Below are positions 34,315-44,998 of a stretch of DNA of 64,000 bases, piece after piece. The stretch is from positions 1-64,000 of the forward strand of contig MU867139.1 of NCBI GenBank assembly GCA_033725935.1, given 5' to 3'. Within the stretch, counting starts at the first letter, position 1; each line of letters opens with the position of its first letter. The notes under the pieces were generated by a model that searched no databases, was not told the DNA's origin, and saw nothing but the letters and a program-made list of their open reading frames with translations. The stretch is from Cladorrhinum sp. PSN259. Lineage: Eukaryota > Ascomycota > Sordariomycetes > Sordariales > Podosporaceae. The position numbers were made by a program, and so were the translations under genes.

Positions 34315-35775
34315 TTAAATCACTACTCCTGTTACCTCAAAGGTCTGAACCATATTCTTCTCAAAATTTGACCAAAACTTGGTTCCGCTGAGCTGCGTGT
34401 CGCTGCGCTCGACATAACGGCTCCCACTTCCAATCTGTGTCGTCCATCTCTTGACAACAGCACCGTTGACTCCTGGCGTTCCGAACTTTGAGAGATCAAA
34501 GTTGATGTACTGCGCATCCCCCCAGTTGACAGCAACCAAGACCAGTTTCTTCGCAGCCGCATCGTACGCCGCAATCGTGTAATCGCTCCCCGAATCAAGA
34601 ATGCGCATCCCGGGCCGTATGTGTCTGGCAAACTGGGCCAGAATAAAGTATTTCTGATTGGCCGAACCCATCGTTTTCTTGTCATTGTCCGCATCAATCA
34701 AGCCCCAGCCGCCCCCGTCGAGCACCTGCCAGTAAACCCACGCCGTTGGCTGCAACCACCGCATATCCAGTAACAGATTGCTAACTAGTCTCTGCCCCGT
34801 AGCGTCGCCCTCGCCGTATTCACTTTGCCAGAGTTTCTTGCCGGCCTTCGACACAGCTGAGTAAAGGGCGTCTCGTCTGCCATCCCCGTACTGGTAGCCG
34901 TGGACATTGATTCGGGATACGGCACCCATCACACTGCTCGAAATCCGATTGAAGGTCGTAACAGCCTCGTCGTAGTAGCTCTCATCCGAAGCAGAGATGA
35001 AAGATGAAAGCCCACGACTGCTGAGCTCGGTACCAAGAAATCCGAGCACGGTCGCTTGCGTGCTCGCATCAAAGTGACAACCTTCCTGTGTTCCCGACTT
35101 GCCATTCCACCACTTCGCCGACGGCTCGTTAAAGGGTGCGACGGACTGAAACCGAATATTCCAATTATCCGCAGCATATTTGGCAACGGTAGCGAGATAG
35201 ATAGCGTGCTGCTGATAGTTCCAAGATTGGAGGTTGTCGGACGAGCCGTCGTCGGATCCGGACGGGTTATGATTCTTGCACATCCACCACATTGGTGAAT
35301 TAGAAAAGAGCTCGAGAATGTTGGCGCCTCGATCTCTTGCCTTGGAGAGCATACTCCTCTGGTTTGCGTCAACGGACCACTTCCAACTGCTAGACGAAGG
35401 ATTGGAATTTCCCCAGTCTTGCCAGAAACCCTCAATCTGACGAGAAGGAATTATCTTCGGAGAGACGACCATTTTGGATCCGTTGTAACTATTCCAGCTG
35501 CTTGCTCCGGCATTGTATCGTGCGATGTTGAAACCGAGGCCGGGGAGCGATTGGCCTTGGAAGTTCACCGTCTTGGTCGTAAAGAAGATGTCTGCCAGAT
35601 CATCCCTGTTTCCGAAAGCTGCTGCCCACCATGCCAAAGATGTACCCCATCCTTCCCAGGTGCCGCGGTTGGATTTGGCATCAATAACAGTCGTAAGATC
35701 TGCGTTGGCGACTGGGAAGTTGGCCGCCATCAATGCCAAAGCGACAGCAAGCTTTTGGATCGATGCTGACCCCAT
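34315..35775 (-). CDS. Secreted endo-beta-1,6-galactanase (GH30)
   Basis: Single exon, 486 residues, with a signal peptide of about 25 residues (cleavage after VANA). The product is a GH30 (beta/alpha)8 hydrolase with a C-terminal beta-domain. The acid/base is Glu217 in PFNEP and the nucleophile Glu319 in QSEYGEGD. The WEGWGTSLAWWA start and the overall length match fungal beta-1,6-galactanases (GH30_5), which cut the side chains of plant arabinogalactan proteins outside the cell. This suits a plant-associated or saprotrophic life style. The N-terminal half is rich in Trp. No anomaly was seen. Confidence 0.95.
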   Translation of the reverse strand: MGSASIQKLAVALALMAANFPVANADLTTVIDAKSNRGTWEGWGTSLAWWAAAFGNRDDLADIFFTTKTVNFQGQSLPGLGFNIARYNAGASSWNSYNGSKMVVSPKIIPSRQIEGFWQDWGNSNPSSSSWKWSVDANQRSMLSKARDRGANILELFSNSPMWWMCKNHNPSGSDDGSSDNLQSWNYQQHAIYLATVAKYAADNWNIRFQSVAPFNEPSAKWWNGKSGTQEGCHFDASTQATVLGFLGTELSSRGLSSFISASDESYYDEAVTTFNRISSSVMGAVSRINVHGYQYGDGRRDALYSAVSKAGKKLWQSEYGEGDATGQRLVSNLLLDMRWLQPTAWVYWQVLDGGGWGLIDADNDKKTMGSANQKYFILAQFARHIRPGMRILDSGSDYTIAAYDAAAKKLVLVAVNWGDAQYINFDLSKFGTPGVNGAVVKRWTTQIGSGSRYVERSDTQLSGTKFWSNFEKNMVQTFEVTGVVI

Positions 35776-37047
35776 TGTAACAGGTCAGCCTTCAGTCAGG
35801 GACGGGGAGTGAATAGATGGATCTCAGTTGAACAACAATTAGACTCGACTAAAAATGGGGGTTCAAGTCATATTTGTACCTGTCAGACTCAGTGCCCGTG
35901 AATGCTACCCCTAGATTTACTGTTACATCCCGTCCCAAAGCCCACTGCGGAGACGAGTTTTTTCCCCCAGACTTTTCCACCAATAAATCCCTCCCAATCC
36001 GCCTGAAACCGGTTCCGAGTCGTCTAGCGTTTTTACGGAACATGATTTCCCGCGATCATGAGCTTCCTCGTGGACCTCGACCCCTGACTGCTAGTGTGGT
36101 TCCGAGTAGCCGGGTCCGCGGAGCTGTAGTCGTACTCAAGAGCTTTAATGATTGCCCCTTTATTCTCAAGGATGATGCTGCCTTTCTTTCTGTGGAAAGT
36201 CCTTGAGTAATTTGGCAATCTGCTTGGATTTCTTAGTTAACAAATTGCAATGGGAATTTCCGAAAGCGTGATTTGCTCATCCCAAGGTTTGAGCAGTTCA
36301 GCAAGCTGTCTCGTTACTTATCGTACTACATGTATATACACGTTCTTGATCGTAAAACAACATTATCACAAGTCTCATTGTCACCACTTTCAAGTTCTTT
36401 AAAGTACATTGTGTCTTCCACACTTCCTCTAATCCGCTCCAGCTCACAATAGTAACATGGCGCAAAAACCTTAATGGTGTCTGTAGTTTCACTTTGCCCA
36501 AAAAGTGAGCGTGGCTTGTTTTAAGTTCCGGATCGGAGAAAACTCCGACTGTTGAGGGAATCCGAGATTTACAAATTAAAAGCCCTGAGGGTTGGGGAAG
36601 AGAGCACAAAACACACACGCCGGCAGCGCCCCATCTTAATTGCCTGCGTTGAAAAAAACTGAAATTCACAGCACTTGATCTAAACGTCCAGGGAACCTGT
36701 TCACCTTACGCGTCAGACCGACGCTTCATTATCACGTCGAGGCATTTCGCATTCGTATCAATTGACAACCATATTGTGCCCTCCGGCTCGACATTATCCC
36801 AAACCGACAAAACGTATTATTGACCGAAAGGAGACAGTTGAAACCTAGAAACATATTGAAGGGATTCGCAAGCGCCTTTGAGAATTTAACACACAGCAGA
36901 GCTCAACTCACCTATTGTCTTGCCTTCCGATCGCAGGCATAAATTCTCTGTCTCTCGTCCCAAGTTGTCGGAATTCCTTTTTCTTTTCCTCCCACTACCA
37001 CCTCACCACTAGCATCAACAACTACTACAACAATCGCGGCAAAAACA
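35776..37047. other. Intergenic spacer of 1.3 kb
   Basis: No gene or repeat was recognised. Pyrimidine-rich sequence ahead of 37048 is consistent with a fungal promoter or leader for the following gene. Confidence 0.5.
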
Positions 37048-37707
37048 ATGGCTGCTCCCGTATCTTTCCTTCTGGCGGGCTCGACGCCCCTGCCACCCCT
37101 CCGCGCCGCCGACCGTCCCGCGGCGGGCATCATCGGCAGCGGTCGTCCTGTCGAACACGACACCAGCCTCTCAGCCACCGCAGTCGTCTCCGTTGGCTCG
37201 AGCGCGAGCCACCAATTTGTTTTCGCCGCGGCGCCTCATTCCCTTGCCTACCAACGCCTCCTCGTAGATCGAGTATTGGCATGGTCGGACGAGATCGATG
37301 AGACTGTGGTGCCGGCTGAAGATGCAGGCGTCGATTTCGGCGTGGATTTGCCTTGCCATTTTCCTCCGTGCCGACTGGAGGCTCCGTTAGAAGGGAGGCA
37401 TGGGTATGAGGCTGATGATGAAAGGGAGGACAGCGGAAAATTCGGAGGGTCCCTGCAGAAGAGGACGGCCCCGGTTGTTCATCTAGGCTCTCAATGTCAA
37501 TGGTGATGGCGGAGCATACCGGCCACCTGAATGAATTGATCGAGGGTCAGAACAAATGGATCAACGGAGTGATGGCTGGGCTTAACTGACAACGGCCCGG
37601 AAGTTCTGAAGTCTTGCGAAGCCGTTCTCAACCAGTTTCCCACCCTCTACCAAACCATGGAAGACATTGGTCAGACCTTGGTGAAGATTCTCGAGACGAA
37701 TCACTGA
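37048..37707 (+). CDS. Small orphan protein, three exons
   Basis: Exons 37048-37403, 37487-37545 and 37604-37707 give 172 residues. The first intron has GTATGA and CTAG ends with a CTGATG branch; the second has GTCAGA, a CTTAACTGAC branch and a GAAG acceptor. The N-terminal part is Ala/Pro-rich and contains SSASHQFVFAAAPHS; the C-terminal part is a helical stretch (SCEAVLNQFPTLYQTMEDIGQTL) that may form a coiled coil. No signal peptide. I recognise no family. The helical C-terminus only appears once both introns are removed, which argues that this is a real gene. Confidence 0.6.
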
Positions 37708-38013
37708 ACTGACAAGTACGCTGAGGTATCGGATGATTCAGAGAGTTGGACTTTTGTTTACTTTGGATTCAGGGGCAGGTGAAACATCCCTGCCAGCAAT
37801 CAACACCTGTCTGGCAGCTGGCAACTTCCTGGGGCTCCCGATGCACCTGCTGCAACCTGCAGCACCGGGATCGTGCATTTACGGTTCATCATCGATCATC
37901 ACCTTTTCCGGGTCTTGCGTTTGGTCGATGCAACTTTTTCTTTCGACACACAAAACAAAGTCGAAAACTGGATTACACAGCAACAATACCAACCCTCACG
38001 CAACATACGAAAA

Positions 38014-38922
38014 ATGACGGAACTCGACCTTCTCATCCTCGGCGCAGGTTGGACAGCCACATTCCTCATCCCCCTCGCTCAATCCCGCTCCATCCACTTC
38101 GCAGCAACAACCACCACCGGCCGTTCCATTCCCAGCAACGACGGCGAGATCCCCACCATCCCATTCAAATTCGACCCCGAGGCCCCCGAGGAGGAAACAC
38201 GCACAGCAATTGCCTCCCTCCCCCGCGCCAAAACGGTGCTCATCACTTTCCCACTCAGAGGCGACGGACCCAGCAAACTTTTGACGGAAGCTTACACATC
38301 CTCCCACCAAACATCGGCTGCCACAGCGGCAACTCAATTTCGCTTCGTCCAGTTGGGTTCAACAGGAATCTGGCAATCCGACGGGCAAACTTTCACTAAC
38401 GACTCCTCACCCTGGGTTGACCGTCACTCACCCTACAACACGGCCAACCCGCGTGCCATCGCCGAAGATGAACTGCTGAAGCTCGGCGGGTGCGTTCTTA
38501 ACCTCTCTGGCTTGTGGGGCGGACAACGCAACCCCAGGAACTGGATCCCGAGGGTTGCTGCAACGAAAGAGCAAGTCAAGGGCAAGAAGAGTTTGCATCT
38601 CGTTCACGGGCAGGATGTCGCTCGCGCCATACTGGCCGTTACTTCTGGCGACGAGAGGAAGTGGGAGGAAGCGGGCAAGGGACAGAGATGGATGTTGACG
38701 GACGGGTTTGTCTATGATTGGTGGGCTTTGTTGGCCGCATGGGCCGAGGAGAATAAGAAGGAAGGAGAGGATACTATTGAGCAGGTGAAGTGGGTATGGG
38801 AACTAATGGAGGAGGAAGGGATTAGGGCTCTGCCGAGGTCCATGGAGGAATTGGGCAGGGCATACGATGCCAGGGAGTTTTGGAGGAAGTGGGGTTTGGA
38901 ACCCACAAAGGGCGGAGTTTAA
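38014..38922 (+). CDS. Rossmann-fold NAD(P)-binding protein, epimerase-like
   Basis: Single exon, 302 residues. The N-terminal strand LLILGAGWTATFL carries a GxGxxxxF dinucleotide motif. An extended-SDR-like layout follows, with QLGSTGIWQ and a conserved SPYN..NPRAIAEDELLKLGG helix in place of the usual YxxxK, then NLSGLWGGQRNP. This matches a widely distributed fungal group related to bacterial YeeZ-type proteins; the substrate is unknown. The ATG at 38014 (context AAAAATGAC) is the first in frame; longer upstream frames start only at GTG. Confidence 0.8.
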   Translation: MTELDLLILGAGWTATFLIPLAQSRSIHFAATTTTGRSIPSNDGEIPTIPFKFDPEAPEEETRTAIASLPRAKTVLITFPLRGDGPSKLLTEAYTSSHQTSAATAATQFRFVQLGSTGIWQSDGQTFTNDSSPWVDRHSPYNTANPRAIAEDELLKLGGCVLNLSGLWGGQRNPRNWIPRVAATKEQVKGKKSLHLVHGQDVARAILAVTSGDERKWEEAGKGQRWMLTDGFVYDWWALLAAWAEENKKEGEDTIEQVKWVWELMEEEGIRALPRSMEELGRAYDAREFWRKWGLEPTKGGV

Positions 38923-39627
38923 AGGTCAGAATCAGTTGACTCCTTACTAATGAAACATATTGGGAGATGAAATTGGCACCGATGGGAATACCTACAGCTT
39001 TTAGTACTGGCAAGATATTGCCCCGACTACAGGATGAATTGTATTGTTAGTTTTGGTTTGCTCTTCTTCCGCAAAGCAAACTTGTATTCATAAAAGCCCT
39101 AAAAACCTGTTTAACTAAAACTTCAGTTGGAACTTGACTAATAAACAGGAAATTTGAAATATGATCAGCTTTCGATGTTCAGGGTTTCCACAGCATCTAT
39201 CCCGTACATGAACGCAAGTATACTTTTCCCTTATAACAAGGATGCTTCGTCCCGCTAGGTTGAAGTGGATTTAGCAAAATCGCCGAGACATTAGAACTAT
39301 CTTTGAGAGAACAGGGAAGCAACGGAAGACATATTGTATTATAACCCTGTTTACTGAATCATTTCGTTTGGCCTGTGTGATTTATTTTTTGGCGGGACGC
39401 CATACTAAACAGGAGGATACATGATGGAAGATTTGGGTCACGGTGGGCGTGAGGTCTCAGTCCCCAACGGGGAAACTGACTTTTGAACAAAAAGGGATAA
39501 CTCGTCATTTTCAACAAAGCGGCGAAGATGTTTGACGCTATCTATATTTGCTACAAGAAAAATAAAAGTGACAAGATAAAAAGGAAAATAGTAAGAAAGT
39601 CTGCATTAGGAATTCGGCAAAAGCAAA
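38923..39627. other. Spacer before tRNA-Gly
   Basis: AT-rich, with no recognisable gene or repeat. Confidence 0.5.
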
Positions 39628-39698
39628 TGCGTCAGCCGCGAATCGAACGCGGGGCCCATCGATGGCAACGATGGATTTTACCACTAAACCACTGACGC
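39628..39698 (-). tRNA. tRNA-Gly (GCC)
   Basis: The 71-nt minus-strand sequence folds into a full cloverleaf. The acceptor stem GCGTCAG pairs with CTGACGC and A is the discriminator base. The D-arm contains GGTTTAGTGGTA (A box), and the anticodon stem CATCG/CGATG closes the loop TTGCCAT, giving anticodon GCC. The T-arm CGCGTTCGATTCGCG contains the B box. There is no intron. Confidence 0.96.
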
Positions 39699-40303
39699 TA
39701 TCAACGTTTATTTAGTATCTGAAGATGTGCTGCAGCATCAGGTGTAGACTTTATCAAAGATGGGCAAAGCAAGATTCAGCATAGGTTGGTCTATTTGTTT
39801 AGCCCCACTTACTGTTTGTGGGCATGGAAACTTGACGGTCGATGCTATAAGCATATGTTATAGGTATAGAAAGGATTTTAAGCTCTTGTTCCATGGTGAC
39901 TGAATTAAATGCCTGCAAGAGTCAACAACCGCACCGGAAGATTTGCGGAAGCTCGAGCACCTTCCCAATAGGGAATATCAGCATTAGAACTCCGGACCAA
40001 CAACACCTCAGGTCGAGTCTCACCATTTCCATATCAAGATGCATTATTCGAGCTCCCACTCAGTTGGTCCGTCAAAGATGCCCTACGGCTTGCGAATCGG
40101 CCCAACGGCATTAACGGCGTTGCATATGATGCAGTGCGGGATTAAGAAATGCAACTTGATTGATACTGTAGTAGATGGGTATATAAACGGTTTTGATGAA
40201 CGGCCTGAAAAAAATGTCTTGACGGAGTTTGGTCACTTTGACATTCTTCAAGCTTCTTTCTGCAAATCTAGTTCATCAAATCCTCGCCGCATAATTACTC
40301 AAC
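39699..40303. promoter_or_regulatory. Promoter region of the EthD-domain gene
   Basis: A good TATA-like box, GGGTATATAAACGG, lies at about 40177-40190, roughly 120 bp upstream of the ATG at 40304. The rest of the 605-bp spacer shows nothing else. Confidence 0.55.
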
Positions 40304-40824
40304 ATGTCTTCTACTCCACAAATTGGCCCGCACCTCGTCAAGCTTGACGTCTGTCTATACAAGAAAGAAGATGTCTCTCACGATGACTTTATGAAATGGA
40401 TGCAGGAGGAGTACAACCCCAGAGCTGTCCCGATCATCAAGGCGCATGGCGTTGTGCAGTATTCACAGGTGAGTAACGTATCATAATCATCACCGTACCA
40501 TGTCATTTGGCTTTCAAAGCTGACTGTTGGATAAACACGCACAAACAGACGGCAACCCCTCCGTGCTTCCGTGAACCATTCCGCAATGCACTGGTCAACC
40601 AATTGAACAGGCCAAAGTGGACAGTCCCCGACTACGATATCGTTATTACGTACTGGCTTCACGATCTCGACCTTATGGAAGGGCTGAGGAATGATCCGAA
40701 GTGGGTTGAGTTGGAGGAGGAGGCACTTAAGTGGGCGAATATGACGCTCGGCCACGTGGTTATTGGGCGTGAAAATATCCTGTTTGCTGCTGAAGGGACT
40801 GGGGAGGCGAAAGAGAGCAAGTAG
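40304..40824 (+). CDS. EthD-domain protein
   Basis: Two exons, 40304-40468 and 40549-40824, giving 146 residues. It is a dimeric ferredoxin-like alpha+beta barrel of the EthD family, as shown by the VCLYKKEDVSHDDFMKWMQEEYNPRAVPI first half and the WTVPDYDIVITYWLHDLDLMEGLRNDPKW second half. Fungal relatives include dehydratases and decarboxylases that shape aromatic polyketides, but many are uncharacterised. The only PKS in the window is a dead remnant 20 kb away, so no pathway link is claimed. Confidence 0.87.
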
Positions 40825-41419
40825 AGGCTGCAGTTACTACAACAAGTTGAAGGGCAGAAACTAAACCCCGATAGCACCTTCTCAGATGGTCTGAATGTGG
40901 TGCCACTTGGGCACTCCGCCCCGGGCTGGGGGCAGCTTGTCCCTGTCCTTCTTAGAGAAGTCGCGACATGGTGCTTCGAGTATTTTTTCAACTCAAATCA
41001 CGCAATTGAGATTTCTGTGTATTTTCTGTTGACTTTCTGGAATTTTCACACGCAACCTTTGCAGCATGCGAGAACCCATGCTGCCGACCCAAAAGTCCAT
41101 GGCTCTCCAACGTTCTTGTAGACCACGCCCGTAACACCTATCAAACAAGCAGCTCAACAACTAGGAGGCCGAGTGGGAGGTAATATACTTCTAGAATGAG
41201 GATGTATCAAAAGGACAGGAAAACGGGGCGCATCGAGAAAATCTGAATATCAGTCAATATAAAAGCTTCGAACTACCGACATGAAGAGATGTAAAAAAGA
41301 AACAGCGTCGTGGTATTCCAACGTAAGTTTGAAACAAAAGGATTTATCCGGCAAGCTAGGAAAGAAATACACGAAATACAAAAACAGTAGATAACACAAG
41401 TAGAACCCCCCGCCGAAAG
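40825..41419. other. Spacer between convergent genes
   Basis: This is the 3' flank of both neighbours. No gene was recognised. Confidence 0.5.
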
Positions 41420-42472
41420 TCACGCAGTGCCAGCCGCTCCCTTCCCCGATCCTCCCCAGTTCATAACATTGGCATATTTCTTGTCTCTGGTCGCTTTCCC
41501 TCCAATGACAAGCCGCTGGATGTTGGCATCAAAGCAGTAATCAACATGCATCTGGTTGCAAAACGGCCACAAAGTCTTGTCTGACATGCGACAAAATAGC
41601 CCCTCGTCATTGTTGGCAAAGTCCGGGCCGAGAGATGTCTTACTCGAGCAGAGTTCAATAGCCGAGTGCTCTGGTCCGTCAGAGAAGACAAGGAGTTCTC
41701 CGAGACGCTCGGCAAGGGATATCACGGTGGAGTTGCCAACTTGACGGTTCTGGTTTTGACGGCGTTCATGGAGGCGAGATCGAGTTGGCTCATCAGCGGT
41801 GGCAGCCTGACGCTTCTTCTTGCCACTGCCCAACACCCAGTACGTGATGCTCTTGGGGTTGCGGTCGGTGTACATCTTGAAGGGAGGACCACTATGGCAG
41901 TAGTATTCAATATCCGTTTGTCCCGGGGGTTGGTCGCTTTTCTGCACAAACTCAGGCCAGTGGATTTGGAAACCTGTTTGGGGCTGGTCGCCGTTACCAT
42001 CAATCCAGAGGCAGTTGGGTTTGTGGTTGCTGCCCTGGATGAATACGTTCGAGAAGTACCAGCTCCCGCCACAGGCTGCGCCCCAGTCACCCACCCAGCC
42101 GTATTCGTCGCCGTTAGGCCAGGTGATAGATGCTGAAGCAATGCAAATGGCGTTGTTGTTCGCCGAGAATAGGGCGTAGGCAGCCTGCTGCCCGCTGTCG
42201 TCGTTGTGGTTGATTTTAATCTCTGCAGTGGTGCCGTCTTTTATGTCACCTGGGTCCGCGGTGATGCCGAGGAAGGCGCCGGCTTCGTTGAAAAGACGAA
42301 CATCGGGCAGGTCACCTCCGGCGTTCTGGAGACCCCCCGCGACGTCAAGGCCCACAAGGATCTTGACAGTCGAACCTACGGCGTCAGGAGGAGCGAAGTT
42401 GTCGATACCAAACTGGATGATTCCGAGAACACCCGAGATGACGCCGAGTACGTTCAGAGCAGCAGTTGCCAT
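41420..42472 (-). CDS. Orphan fungal protein, possibly membrane-inserted or secreted
   Basis: Single exon, 350 residues. The first 25 residues are hydrophobic and glycine-rich (VLGVISGVLGIIQFGI), suggesting a signal anchor or membrane insertion. The rest contains several cysteines and aromatic Trp/Gly motifs (EYGWVGDWGAACGGSWYF, HWPEF), a basic SGKKKRQ site that could be cut by a Kex2-type protease near the middle, and a Cys-containing C-terminal third ending in a small GSGKGAAGTA tail. I recognise no enzyme or binding motif. The length and uninterrupted frame make the gene likely. Confidence 0.75.
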   Translation of the reverse strand: MATAALNVLGVISGVLGIIQFGIDNFAPPDAVGSTVKILVGLDVAGGLQNAGGDLPDVRLFNEAGAFLGITADPGDIKDGTTAEIKINHNDDSGQQAAYALFSANNNAICIASASITWPNGDEYGWVGDWGAACGGSWYFSNVFIQGSNHKPNCLWIDGNGDQPQTGFQIHWPEFVQKSDQPPGQTDIEYYCHSGPPFKMYTDRNPKSITYWVLGSGKKKRQAATADEPTRSRLHERRQNQNRQVGNSTVISLAERLGELLVFSDGPEHSAIELCSSKTSLGPDFANNDEGLFCRMSDKTLWPFCNQMHVDYCFDANIQRLVIGGKATRDKKYANVMNWGGSGKGAAGTA

Positions 42473-43627
42473 GATGACGAAATGAAGAAAGTAGTGAGTA
42501 CTCTGAGTGAATGGATGAGAAGAAAACTTGAGCGAGGGACTGTGGTACTAGAATCAACCAAAGACCAAGACCGAAATCGACGAAAAACCAGGATAGGAGA
42601 AGTGCACAGCACAAGAAATAGACGATACACAACACAGAGAAGATTCTACGGTGCCTGACTGCAGAACACAGCCTCAAGTCTTATACATCTCGCTCTCTAC
42701 AATCACTGGCAACAAAAACATTGACCCTCTCATTTTTTTTTGATACTTTTTTTCAGGCTGAGTCCGTGAAGGCTGACATCTGCAGACTGTGGTCCTACTT
42801 GAGTTGGCCATGGGCCATGACGCTAAAATCAGCGATAAACACTTCTCATTGCCTGGATCCAGCGCATGCACCCGCATGCCTTTGATCATGATGATCCTTC
42901 AAACTCCGTGGCTCGCCTCAGGACATGCGATCTTGAAAAAATATTAACTGTCAGGTCGGCTGAGAACGTTAAACACAGTGGCTGCCTTCAACGCACAGTT
43001 TGGAGAGTGTCTTGCCCCAGTGGGTGAAAGACAAGTTTATAGCGGTCTGGAACTTCAATCCCACCCTGGCGCGTAGCCGCATATTGAACGCGGTCGCTTC
43101 GGTGCAGATCCAGTTGCAATTTCTAGACGGCAGATATGAGACGCTGTGTTGGTTGATGCGGTGGTTGTCCAAACAAGGCAAATTCTGGTGGGCGCTTAAC
43201 GAATGGTCGATAGGGGCGTTCCGTCCCGTTGGTAACGACCCCTATTGGTGGGACAGGGGCCCAAGCGACCAACATATCTTTTGGCATCGACTGACCACAA
43301 ACATCCCAGGGCGCTTAGAATAGCCGTGGGAAGCACTATGCTCAAAGGCAGCCATCTAGAATTGTTCTTCGGGTGAAGGTGTTCGATTAGTTACGCCGAC
43401 AAAAGGCAACTAATTCCCCATGATTGAGTCCATCATCAAAACATAATTTCTCTTTGGTTCCTGAATCTTGCATCTCAATATTCACATCATTCATTGACTC
43501 TTATCTCCTTGCCTCTCCGAGGTCTTACTTTTCTGTTCCCTGGCAAGAGTTCTTCTTTGCATTTGCCTCGCAAGCATCTCTGCTTTTTCCCTTTCTCTTC
43601 TCCACGTCACTAATTCTTTGCAAAATA
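42473..43627. promoter_or_regulatory. Divergent intergenic region of 1.2 kb
   Basis: It separates the orphan gene (minus) from the GPI-protein gene (plus) and must contain both promoters. The 200 bases upstream of 43628 are strongly pyrimidine-rich, as is usual for fungal core promoters. A 107-codon plus-strand frame at 43000-43323 has no recognisable domain. Confidence 0.5.
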
Positions 43628-44704
43628 ATGACGCTCTCCCAGCGAGTCATCATCCTCCTCTCAGCTGTGCTGGCCACAGTTCCTCATTACACAGCGGCTC
43701 ATATTCTCAGCTGCGCCAATGTTGACTGCCCAATCGAACAAGGAACCAGAATCGCGAATTGCAACGTTGCCGGAGAAAGGTTCAACACAGTCGGCGTCGC
43801 GGATCTTTCAACAGACGTCAACGTATTAGACGATATTTCCTGGACCAAAGCCGTCCGTGCAAGCGCTCTTGGAGCATCCAGCACACGCACCTTTGACCAA
43901 TTCTTCTACCTCGGCAGTCCTCGAGGCTTCCCCGGCAATGCTGGAGCCTGTGCCATCTTCTTCTCGCAGGTCAGCGACCGAGTGAAGTTTGATGAACAGA
44001 AGGATCCCCTGCTGTCACAGGCCACTTGTCAGCAGGCTCTGACCGAGTCCTGCGTCAACGCTCTGGTCAAGCGTGCGAGTTCAGTGAACTTGCAAACCAC
44101 CACAAGCACCGAAGCCGCTTGCCAGAGGCTACAAGACGAGTTTACGAACAACCTGGATGCCGAATGCGCTGGCGCCGCGACGGGGAGTAAGTGGGCTGGA
44201 GTTACGGCTCAGGCCTTGTCCGGTGCCACTGCCCCAAAGCCCATCAGCGGTTCGCAAAACGCAAGTTCAAATTGCTGGCCTACTCTTCCCAAGAGCAATG
44301 ATCTCACCCTGGTGGAGACCGTTACCACGACAGTGAGTTGTAGCTTCCTTCCTTCAAGTCTGGCGGGACACGTGTAAAGCAAGAGCTTTTCGTTGAGGAA
44401 CAAACGTTGATTTTTTTTTCTCTAGGGTGACTTCATGACAGAGACCATTCTGCGCAACATCTTCACGATTACTCCTATTCTCACCGTACTCATCCCCGGT
44501 AACGGTGGCAACGCCACGGCCGTCACGCAGAACCTCCAGGCAGCGTTGGCTTGCGTCAAGGCCGTCGACTTGAACGCGGCAACAAACACTACTCTAAACG
44601 ACGGAAGCGGCCCCAATAGCGAAGGCGGGTTCCATCTTTTGGGAAGCGGCACTCTTGCGGTTTGGGTGGGTGTCATTTCGGTGTTGACTTCTCTCCTTAT
44701 TTGA
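43628..44704 (+). CDS. Predicted GPI-anchored Cys-rich cell-surface protein
   Basis: Two exons, 43628-44332 and 44426-44704, giving 327 residues. A signal peptide spans about residues 1-24 (cleavage near YTAA). The mature part holds about ten cysteines, a SPRGFPGNAGACAIFFSQ block, and a region rich in Ser/Thr. The C-terminus has a small-residue omega-site region (NDGSGPNSEGG) followed by a hydrophobic tail ending TSLLI, the usual GPI signal. It should sit in the plasma membrane or wall. The cysteine pattern does not match CFEM. Function is unknown. Confidence 0.85.
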
Positions 44705-44998
44705 TGTTTTCGGTAGAGCTTCTAGGTAAATTGGATTTAGCAGCATATCATGGTACTAAGCGAAGGATTTACGTCAAGAATAGAAATCTTGAGTCAAGCC
44801 TCGTTCATCGTCGATTTTGAGTAAGAGAGAAAGTTACATGTACGACATTGCATAACAAAGGGAGTAAAACCTGAAAGCCTCGACACCACTCATTACCCTC
44901 GAAACTTTGGTATTTTATAACAGTGGTTCATAAATATCTAACAAATTCTAAAACTCCCTATTGCCTATTAATACACTTAATTCAGGTACCTAGATACT

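Noticed and set aside
43000..43323. 107-codon Trp-rich frame on the plus strand
   Set aside because: No recognisable domain, no promoter context, and it lies within a divergent promoter region.
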